Positions 57,805 to 64,000 of a stretch of 64,000 nt of DNA are shown here, piece by piece (position 1 is the first letter of the stretch; every line of letters starts with the position of its first letter). This DNA comes from an uncultured Clostridium sp. (GTDB lineage Bacteria > Bacillota > Clostridia > Clostridiales > Clostridiaceae). The translations under genes and the position numbers were made by a program. The notes beneath the pieces were generated by a model, which was given only the letters and a program-made list of their open reading frames with translations, had not been told where the DNA came from and ran no database searches. Where the stretch lies: the NCBI RefSeq assembly GCF_937920395.1, contig NZ_CALEVF010000038.1:26842-90841 (forward strand), written 5' to 3'.

Positions 57805-60098
57805 CCAGAAAAAAGACTAGATCTAAAGGTTCTAAGATTGTAGAATCTGATAGCGAAATCTTTGGAATTATATTGATAACGATAGGTATATTAATGTTAT
57901 TAAGCATATTTTCAACTATATTTTCAAATTCTAATTCAATATCGGGAATGATTGGTAATTTTATTAATCATCTACTTTTTGCGACTTTAGGGTTAGGAGC
58001 ATATCTTTCTCCGTTCTTAATATTATTTATAGGCTTTTGTGATATTGTTAAGAAAGGTAAGATAAATTTTAGTAAAAAGTTTTATGGAATAATACTTACT
58101 ATAATTAATACATTGTTATTTATACAAATCTTAACGTTAGATAAGTACTATACTAAAGGAAATTTTTTGCTTGGAATAAATAAAATATATAATTCACCAA
58201 ATGATTTACATGGTGGGATTATTAGTTATTCGATTGATGTACCGATGTACACATTATTTGGAGCTGTTGGAAGTTGCATAATTTTTATTGCAATTTATGT
58301 TATCTGTTTAATTATAATATTAAATGTATCACTAAATGATATATTTGTTTATTTTAAGGATAAACTTATAACTAGAAAGGTCGCAAGCAAAGATAATAGT
58401 AAGGAATTATATATAGAGAATAGCGATAGTCAAGAAGAATTAGCAGTTTCAAGTGAAGGTAAAAATAAATTTATTAAAGATATTAGCAATAAAATTAAAA
58501 TAATTGATTTTATAAAGTCAAATGATATTGATAATGAAGGGCAAACACCAAATCAAGATGAAAAATTTAATAGTAATAATACAAGAGGAACAAAAGTAAA
58601 GCATATAGATAATTCTATAAAGCAGGAGCTAGAACAAGAAATTCAATTAAATAGTGTACAAACAAAGCCAGATTATAAATATGAATATCCTACTTTAGAG
58701 TTATTAAATGAAAATATTACTTCTAAAATGAATAAAAATGATAAAAAAGAATTACTTAATAATGCAAATAAATTGCAAGAAACTTTAAGTAGCTTTGGAG
58801 TGGAAGCTAAAGTTATCCAAGTTACAAAAGGACCTTCGGTAACAAGGTTCGAGCTTCAGCCAAATGCTGGCGTTAAAGTTAGCAAAATTGTGAACTTGGC
58901 TGATGATATAGCATTGAATTTAGCTTCATCTGGGGTAAGAATTGAAGCACCAATACCAGGTAAGGCAGCGGTAGGTATTGAGGTGCCCAATAAAGAGCTA
59001 AGCGCAGTATACTTGAGAGAAGTAATAGAGTCTAATGAATTTTTAGCGACAAACAAAAACTTATCTTTTAGTTTAGGAAAAGATATAGGAGGCAATTGTG
59101 TTGTTTCGGATTTAACAAAAATGCCACATTTATTAGTAGCAGGGGCTACAGGCTCGGGGAAAAGTGTTTGCATAAATTCATTAATAATAAGTTTACTTTA
59201 TAAATATTCACCAGAAGAAGTTAAGTTATTATTAATTGACCCAAAGGTTGTTGAATTAAATATTTATAATGGAATACCTCATTTATTAATTCCAGTTGTA
59301 ACAGATCCCAAAAAATCTGCAGGTGCTTTAAATTGGGCTGTAAATGAAATGTCCAGAAGATACAAGAGTTTTGCTGAAAATAATGTTCGAAGTATTGAAG
59401 GGTACAATGAATTGGTTAATAAAGGCATTATTGAAAATAAATTACCATGGATTGTTATTATAATTGATGAGTTAGCAGATTTAATGACGGTTTGTGCAAA
59501 TGATGTAGAGGAGTATATTGGTAGACTCGCACAGATGGCAAGAGCAGCAGGAATGCATCTAGTAATTGCTACGCAAAGGCCATCAGTAGATGTTATTACA
59601 GGTGTAATAAAGGCCAATATTCCTTCAAGAATATCATTTGCAGTTTCAAGTCAAATAGATTCAAGAACAATACTTGATTCCGCTGGTGCAGAAAAATTGC
59701 TTGGTAAAGGAGATATGTTGTTTTATCCATCAGGAGAGGCTAAGCCAATCAGAATACAAGGAGCATTTGTATCGGAAGAAGAAGTTGAGCGAGTTGTTAA
59801 TTTTATAAAAGATCAAAAGACTCAAGTGAATTATGAAAAAGAAATAATTGATGAGATAGAAAGTAGTTCGGTAAATAAAGACGATGATGATGGGGCTGAC
59901 GAATTATTAAATGAAGCAATTAGAATAGTAGTTGAAAATGGTCAAGCCTCCACTTCCTTATTGCAACGTAAGCTAAAAATAGGTTATAATAGAGCAGCAA
60001 GAATTATAGAACAAATGGAGGAACGTAGGATTATATCAGGTAGAAATGGAAGCAAACCTAGAGAAATATTAATAAGTAATACTGAAATTAAGAATTAA
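57801..60098 (+). CDS. ftsK: DNA translocase FtsK/SpoIIIE
   Basis: This ATP-driven motor moves chromosomal DNA across a closing septum, in division or into the forespore. The 765-residue product has four or so N-terminal membrane segments (about 20-180), an acidic linker (about 190-310), an alpha/beta motor with Walker A GATGSGKS (448-455) and Walker B IIDELADLM, and a C-terminal winged-helix gamma domain (about 695-760). The start is TTG, 4 bases after GAGGTGAT. One copy is visible; naming it FtsK or SpoIIIE is arbitrary. Confidence 0.96.
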   Translation: MTRKKTRSKGSKIVESDSEIFGIILITIGILMLLSIFSTIFSNSNSISGMIGNFINHLLFATLGLGAYLSPFLILFIGFCDIVKKGKINFSKKFYGIILTIINTLLFIQILTLDKYYTKGNFLLGINKIYNSPNDLHGGIISYSIDVPMYTLFGAVGSCIIFIAIYVICLIIILNVSLNDIFVYFKDKLITRKVASKDNSKELYIENSDSQEELAVSSEGKNKFIKDISNKIKIIDFIKSNDIDNEGQTPNQDEKFNSNNTRGTKVKHIDNSIKQELEQEIQLNSVQTKPDYKYEYPTLELLNENITSKMNKNDKKELLNNANKLQETLSSFGVEAKVIQVTKGPSVTRFELQPNAGVKVSKIVNLADDIALNLASSGVRIEAPIPGKAAVGIEVPNKELSAVYLREVIESNEFLATNKNLSFSLGKDIGGNCVVSDLTKMPHLLVAGATGSGKSVCINSLIISLLYKYSPEEVKLLLIDPKVVELNIYNGIPHLLIPVVTDPKKSAGALNWAVNEMSRRYKSFAENNVRSIEGYNELVNKGIIENKLPWIVIIIDELADLMTVCANDVEEYIGRLAQMARAAGMHLVIATQRPSVDVITGVIKANIPSRISFAVSSQIDSRTILDSAGAEKLLGKGDMLFYPSGEAKPIRIQGAFVSEEEVERVVNFIKDQKTQVNYEKEIIDEIESSSVNKDDDDGADELLNEAIRIVVENGQASTSLLQRKLKIGYNRAARIIEQMEERRIISGRNGSKPREILISNTEIKN

Positions 60099-60122
60099 TT
60101 GAATGATTTTTTGCAAGAATAA

Positions 60123-60164
60123 TTGTAAATACCCTTGTTTAATTTGTAAATCACATTTACAATA
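60123..60164. repeat. 9-bp inverted repeat after ftsK
   Basis: ATTGTAAAT and its exact complement flank a 24-base loop. It may be a weak terminator; there is no good T run. Confidence 0.4.
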
Positions 60165-60280
60165 ATTTATGTAAGCAAATATAGAAGGACAATAGTTATT
60201 ATTTGTTTTCATAACCAAACGAGGATAATAAAGGTTAATAATTGGGATTTACCCGCAGAGACAAACAAGGAGGCTGACTA

Positions 60281-61618
60281 GTGGAAAAATTGAAAGTTGG
60301 AGTTATAAATTTAGGTTGCGATAAAAATAGAATTGATAGTGAGATTATAATAGGTAGTTTAAGTGAGAGATATAATATGACAAATGATCCTAAACTGGCA
60401 GATATAATTTTAGTAAATACATGTGGATTCATAGAATCTTCAAAGCAAGAGTCAATAGATACTATTTTAGAAATGTCTAAATACAAGGAAGAGTATAAAT
60501 GTACGGTATTAATTGCTACTGGGTGCTTAACTCAACGTTATGGCTCAGAACTGCTTGAACTTATGCCTGAACTTGATATTATGCTTGGCGTCAACGATTA
60601 TGATAAGTTATTAAGTAGTATTGAAGATGTACTTTTAAAAAAAATCAAAGTACAATATTGTAGCTATAGTGATGAAAACATCAATGAAGGGCAAAGAGTA
60701 TTAACTACAGAAACTTATTCTGCTTATGTTAGAATTTCTGAAGGGTGTGACAATGCTTGTACATATTGTGCAATACCCAATATTAGAGGAAAATATAGAA
60801 GCAGAAAGATGGAAAACATAGTACAAGAAGTCAAGGAATTAAGTGAACATGGATGTAAAGAAATCATCTTGGTAGCTCAAGATACCACTAGATATGGAGT
60901 TGACTTGTATGGTGAGAAGAACTTACATACACTTATAAGCAGAATCTCTGAAATAAGTAAAATTGAATGGATTAGAGTACTTTATTGTTACGCAGAAGAA
61001 ATTACAGATGAAATAATCAATGAAATTGCTTCAAATGATAAAGTTTGTAAATATGTAGATATACCAATCCAACATATAAGTGATGATATTCTTAAATTAA
61101 TGAAAAGAAAAGGCCGAAAAAGCATTATAACAGAAAATATAAATAAAATGCGAGCAAGTATCGAGGGATTAATACTTAGAACTACATTAATTGTAGGATT
61201 TCCAGGAGAAACTGAGGGAAATTTCGATGAGTTAAAACAATTCATTAAAGAAACTAAGTTTGATAAACTAGGAGTGTTTCAGTACTCTATGGAAGAGGGA
61301 ACTGAAGCTTGCGTAATGAAAGATCAAGTTCCAGAGGAAATAAAAGCTAAACGTGAAGAAGAATTAATGATTATACAACAAGACATATCGAAAAAAATAA
61401 ATACTAAAAAAATAGGTAGAATTTATAAGGTTTTAGTAGAAGGTTTTGATGGTGAAACTTATTACGGTAGAAATTATGAAATGGCACCAGAAGTAGATGG
61501 TACTATTTTCTTCGAATCTAATAAAGTTTGCAATAAGGGAGAATTTGTTAAGGTAAGGGTTACTAAAGCTTTAGAATATGATTTAATAGGAGTTGTGTGC
61601 TGTGAATCTTGCAAATAA
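60281..61618 (+). CDS. rimO: ribosomal protein S12 methylthiotransferase RimO
   Basis: RimO adds a methylthio group to Asp of ribosomal protein S12. The 445-residue product has an N-terminal UPF0004 domain ([12 protein letters not shown]), a radical SAM core with C-x3-C-x2-C at Cys156, Cys160 and Cys163, and a C-terminal TRAM domain. The start is GTG at 60281, 7 bases after AAGGAGG. Its end overlaps pgsA by 17 bases. The first cysteines distinguish the family together with MiaB, but the S12-type signature favours RimO. Confidence 0.94.
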   Translation: MEKLKVGVINLGCDKNRIDSEIIIGSLSERYNMTNDPKLADIILVNTCGFIESSKQESIDTILEMSKYKEEYKCTVLIATGCLTQRYGSELLELMPELDIMLGVNDYDKLLSSIEDVLLKKIKVQYCSYSDENINEGQRVLTTETYSAYVRISEGCDNACTYCAIPNIRGKYRSRKMENIVQEVKELSEHGCKEIILVAQDTTRYGVDLYGEKNLHTLISRISEISKIEWIRVLYCYAEEITDEIINEIASNDKVCKYVDIPIQHISDDILKLMKRKGRKSIITENINKMRASIEGLILRTTLIVGFPGETEGNFDELKQFIKETKFDKLGVFQYSMEEGTEACVMKDQVPEEIKAKREEELMIIQQDISKKINTKKIGRIYKVLVEGFDGETYYGRNYEMAPEVDGTIFFESNKVCNKGEFVKVRVTKALEYDLIGVVCCESCK

Positions 61619-62177
61619 ACTTACAATGATACGAATATTTTTAGTACCTATATTTTTACTGTTTATTGCAGCAAAAGGTATACCTTATGGAAGGGAATTA
61701 GCTACAGTTATTTTTATAGTGGCATCTCTTACTGATAAATTGGATGGATATATAGCAAGGAGCAGAAACCAAATAACTACTTTTGGTAAATTTATGGATC
61801 CACTAGCTGATAAATTATTAGTTACTGCTGCACTTGTATCATTAGTAGAACTTCAAATAGTATACGCTTGGGTAGCTATGATTATAATTGCTAGAGAATT
61901 TGCAGTTACAGGTCTAAGAACAATAGCGGCTGCTGATGGGAAAGTAATTGCAGCTAGTAAATGGGGAAAACTAAAAACTGTTATCCAAATAGTAGCTATA
62001 ATTACTGCATTGATAAATTTATCATATGGAAATAGAACTATTAATATGTTGGTTAATGTAAAAGAAACCTTGAACATATTAACTAATGTTTTCATGGGTG
62101 TTGCTGTGATTATCACAATAATATCAGGAATTGACTATTTTGTAAAAAATAAAGGTACAATTAAAATTGATAAATGA
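61602..62177 (+). CDS. pgsA: CDP-diacylglycerol-glycerol-3-phosphate 3-phosphatidyltransferase
   Basis: PgsA makes phosphatidylglycerol phosphate from CDP-diacylglycerol, downstream of CdsA encoded earlier in this window. The 191-residue membrane protein has about four or more segments and the CDP-alcohol phosphotransferase motif D-G-x2-A-R-x8-G-x3-D-x3-D ([20 protein letters not shown], then MDPLADK). GTG 61602 follows AGGAG by 9 bases; an in-frame TTG at 61593 lies in the site. It overlaps rimO. Confidence 0.94.
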   Translation: MNLANKLTMIRIFLVPIFLLFIAAKGIPYGRELATVIFIVASLTDKLDGYIARSRNQITTFGKFMDPLADKLLVTAALVSLVELQIVYAWVAMIIIAREFAVTGLRTIAAADGKVIAASKWGKLKTVIQIVAIITALINLSYGNRTINMLVNVKETLNILTNVFMGVAVIITIISGIDYFVKNKGTIKIDK

Positions 62178-62255
62178 TTAAATTATTAAATATTGTTAAT
62201 AATAAAAATATAAACTTACTATAGTGTGGTAATATTGGAAATATTATATTGCGTC

Positions 62256-62284
62256 TTGACCATGTAAAATAAATAGTGTATACT
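62256..62284 (+). promoter_or_regulatory. sigma-A promoter for recA
   Basis: TTGACC, 17-base spacer, TATACT. Confidence 0.75.
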
Positions 62285-62291
62285 TAAAACA

Positions 62292-62303
62292 GAACAAACG
62301 TTC
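62292..62303. promoter_or_regulatory. LexA (SOS) operator of recA
   Basis: GAAC AAAC GTTC matches the Firmicute LexA core GAAC-N4-GTTC exactly. It overlaps the predicted transcription start, 7 bases after the -10 box, so bound LexA would block recA. Confidence 0.85.
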
Positions 62304-62338
62304 GTTAATAAAGGATGGTGAGCCCAAAGGGGAAATTT

Positions 62339-63394
62339 ATGAATAATGAAAAATTAAAAGCATTAGAGATTGCTATGGGTCAAATAGAAAAACAATTTGG
62401 AAAAGGTTCAGTAATGAAACTTGGAGAAAATAGTAAATTAAATATAGAGGCTATTTCTACTGGCTGTTTAGGACTTGATATAGGGCTTGGTATAGGTGGA
62501 GTACCTAGAGGAAGAATGATTGAAGTTTTTGGACCAGAGTCTTCAGGTAAAACTACAGTTGCACTTCATATAGTTGCAGAAGCTCAAAAAAATGGTGGTA
62601 CAGCTGCGTTTATAGATGCAGAGAATGCTTTAGACCCTGAATATGCAAAGGCTCTAGGAATAGATATAGAAAATTTAATAGTATCTCAACCAGACACTGG
62701 TGAACAAGCTTTAGAGATTACAGAGGCACTAGTTCGCTCAGGAGCTATTGATGTTATTGTTGTAGATTCAGTAGCAGCATTAGTACCTAAAGCTGAAATT
62801 GAAGGCGAAATGGGAGATTCTCATGTAGGACTACAAGCGAGACTTATGTCTCAAGCTTTAAGAAAACTTGCAGGATCTATAAATAAATCTCAATGTGTTC
62901 TTGTATTTATAAATCAATTAAGAGAAAAAATTGGAGTTATGTTTGGTAATCCAGAGACTACACCAGGTGGAAAAGCATTGAAATTTTATGCATCTGTTAG
63001 ATTAGATATTAGAAAAATTGATACAATTAAACAGGGCGATGAATTCATGGGTAATAGAACAAGAATAAAAATAGTTAAAAATAAAGTAGCACCTCCATTT
63101 AAAAAAGTTGAATTTGATATTATGTATGGTCATGGCATATCTCGCGAGGGAGATGTTTTAGATATAGGTGTTACAGAAGAAATTGTACAAAAAAGTGGAG
63201 CTTGGTTCTCATATGGAGATATACGACTTGGACAGGGAAGAGAAAATTCAAAACAATATTTTAAAGAAAATCCCTTGGTTATGCTGGAAATAGAAAATAA
63301 AATAAGAAAAAAACATGATTTGCCATTGTCTAAGAATCCAGTGGTTTCTAAAAAAGAAGTTAGTAAAAAGGATGTTATTAAAAAGGAAGCCTAA
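62339..63394 (+). CDS. recA: recombinase RecA
   Basis: RecA forms filaments on single-stranded DNA, drives strand exchange and triggers LexA self-cleavage. The 351-residue product has Walker A GPESSGKT (65-72), the MAW motif region [16 protein letters not shown] and loop 2 near [10 protein letters not shown]. The C-terminus ends in a Lys-rich, repeat-like tail ([14 protein letters not shown]) rather than the usual acidic tail. ATG 62339 follows AAAGGGG; upstream in-frame starts lie in the ribosome site. cinA, usually beside recA in many Firmicutes, is not here. Confidence 0.98.
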   Translation: MNNEKLKALEIAMGQIEKQFGKGSVMKLGENSKLNIEAISTGCLGLDIGLGIGGVPRGRMIEVFGPESSGKTTVALHIVAEAQKNGGTAAFIDAENALDPEYAKALGIDIENLIVSQPDTGEQALEITEALVRSGAIDVIVVDSVAALVPKAEIEGEMGDSHVGLQARLMSQALRKLAGSINKSQCVLVFINQLREKIGVMFGNPETTPGGKALKFYASVRLDIRKIDTIKQGDEFMGNRTRIKIVKNKVAPPFKKVEFDIMYGHGISREGDVLDIGVTEEIVQKSGAWFSYGDIRLGQGRENSKQYFKENPLVMLEIENKIRKKHDLPLSKNPVVSKKEVSKKDVIKKEA

Positions 63395-63420
63395 AGCAAG
63401 TTTATACTTGCTTTTTTCTT
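63393..63420 (+). terminator. intrinsic terminator after recA
   Basis: AAAGCAAG, a 6-base loop, CTTGCTTT, then TTTCTTT. The recA stop lies at the left edge. Confidence 0.9.
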
Positions 63421-63741
63421 TAATTAATTATTAACTATTTGGTTATGAATTTTATATAAATCCAACTTATAGGAGTGGGAGACTTTTGTTCTTGAAATGT
63501 AATTAGACCTATAAGTAATACATATAACTAAAGAAAATTGGTATAGTGCTAGACATATAACGATAAAATATATTAATTAATTCTTATAATCTTGACATTA
63601 ATTGAAAAGTAATATAAAATAAATACAAATACTGGTTTGAGTATTTTAATTACTACCAACTAAATAAATATAGCACCTTTTCTACATTTCATATTTACTC
63701 TTAAATAGATTTGAAATAAGTAAGGGAGGTGTTGATAATCG
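63395..63741. other. 347-base non-coding region, recA to rny
   Basis: No credible gene. It holds the recA terminator, a 9-bp inverted repeat (63465-63473 with 63508-63516), and a strong rny promoter (63592-63620). The promoter implies a leader of about 115 bases. Confidence 0.7.
63592..63620 (+). promoter_or_regulatory. sigma-A promoter for rny
   Basis: TTGACA, 17-base spacer, TAAAAT. Confidence 0.65.
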
Positions 63742-64000
63742 ATGGATGCTAAAAGTCAAACAATGCTCATAGTAGTTTGTGCTATTGTGATTGTTGTTTT
63801 AGTAGGTATTTTTGTTGTAATTTATACTAGAAAAAATATATCTCAAGCAAATATTGCAAAGTCTGAAAAAGAAGCTAAAAAAATTCTTGATGATAGTGCG
63901 AAAGATGCTGAAACAAGAAAAAAAGAAGCTATTTTAGAAGCTAAAGAAGAAGTTCACAGACTTAGAACTGATTTAGAAAAAGAATCAAGAGAAAGACGTA
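63742..64000 (+). CDS. rny: ribonuclease Y, 3' end cut off by window
   Basis: RNase Y is a membrane-anchored endonuclease that starts mRNA decay in Firmicutes. Only the first 86 codons are visible: a hydrophobic anchor (about residues 8-29), then a charged coiled coil (KEAKKILDDSAKDAETRKK, KEEVHRLRTDLEKE) typical of RNase Y. KH and HD domains lie beyond the window. AGGGAGGTG lies 10 bases before the ATG. The recA-rny order is usual in Firmicutes. Confidence 0.93.
   Translation, partial: MDAKSQTMLIVVCAIVIVVLVGIFVVIYTRKNISQANIAKSEKEAKKILDDSAKDAETRKKEAILEAKEEVHRLRTDLEKESRERR

Noticed and set aside
60230..60280. Riboswitch before rimO (GGG-ATTTA-CCC element)
   Set aside because: Only a 3-bp hairpin and no conserved riboswitch core was recognised; the gene product gives no matching ligand.

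Overview
The window is a block of conserved housekeeping genes from an AT-rich, low-GC Gram-positive bacterium, most likely a Clostridium sensu stricto-type spore former. The evidence is gene content and order: rsmD-coaD with YlbJ and YlbM/TmcAL, smc-ftsY-ylxM-ffh-rpsP, codY, rpsB-tsf-pyrH-frr, polC, rimP-nusA-ylxR-ylxQ-infB, dapG-tepA-ftsK/spoIIIE and rny. Strong AGGAGG-type ribosome binding sites, TTG and GTG starts and sporulation-type genes agree. Species cannot be fixed from the sequence alone. No rRNA, tRNA, insertion sequence, phage gene, integrase, CRISPR array or toxin-antitoxin pair was found.

Layout. 1-2.3 kb: 3' part of recG, then rsmD. 2.3-5.9 kb: coaD and a small coiled-coil protein gene, facing the minus-strand genes ylbJ and tmcAL. 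6.2-11.9 kb: ackA, yceD-rpmF (own promoter and terminator), plsX-acpP-rnc, a radical SAM gene, and a 32-codon membrane-protein gene just before smc. 11.9-20.6 kb: smc, ftsY, ylxM-ffh-rpsP-khpA, rimM-trmD, rplS (chromosome organisation, protein targeting, ribosome and tRNA maturation). 20.7-24.3 kb: rbgA and rnhB, then yraN and gltS on the minus strand. 24.6-30.5 kb: comM, dprA, topA, codY. 30.6-39.1 kb: rpsB-tsf, pyrH-frr, uppS-cdsA, dxr-rseP-ispG (translation, UMP supply, isoprenoid and phospholipid synthesis, membrane proteolysis). 39.1-43.5 kb: polC. 43.7-51.3 kb: rimP-nusA-ylxR-ylxQ-infB-rbfA-nrnA-truB-ribF, a tightly packed operon. 51.3-57.6 kb: rpsO, pnp, an M16 peptidase, ymxH, dapG, tepA. 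57.7-64 kb: ftsK/spoIIIE, rimO-pgsA, SOS-controlled recA, and the 5' end of rny.

Several start codons were set downstream of the first possible start because Shine-Dalgarno spacing and family N-termini agree: rsmD, ackA, smc, ffh, rpsP, khpA, trmD, rplS, topA, codY, rseP, ispG, ylxQ, infB, rbfA, rpsO, pnp, pgsA and recA. Good sigma-A-like promoters precede yceD, ylxM, rplS, rpsB, rpsO, recA and rny. A perfect GAAC-N4-GTTC LexA box overlaps the predicted recA transcription start.

I found no clearly new multi-gene system. The observations most worth checking are small: a hairpin that buries the ymxH ribosome binding site; a 17-codon ORF whose stop overlaps the ftsK/spoIIIE TTG start; an orphan ribosome binding site in the yceD leader; perfect inverted repeats before plsX and between gltS and comM; an ackA with no pta beside it; and the minus-strand yraN-gltS pair inside an otherwise plus-strand region.
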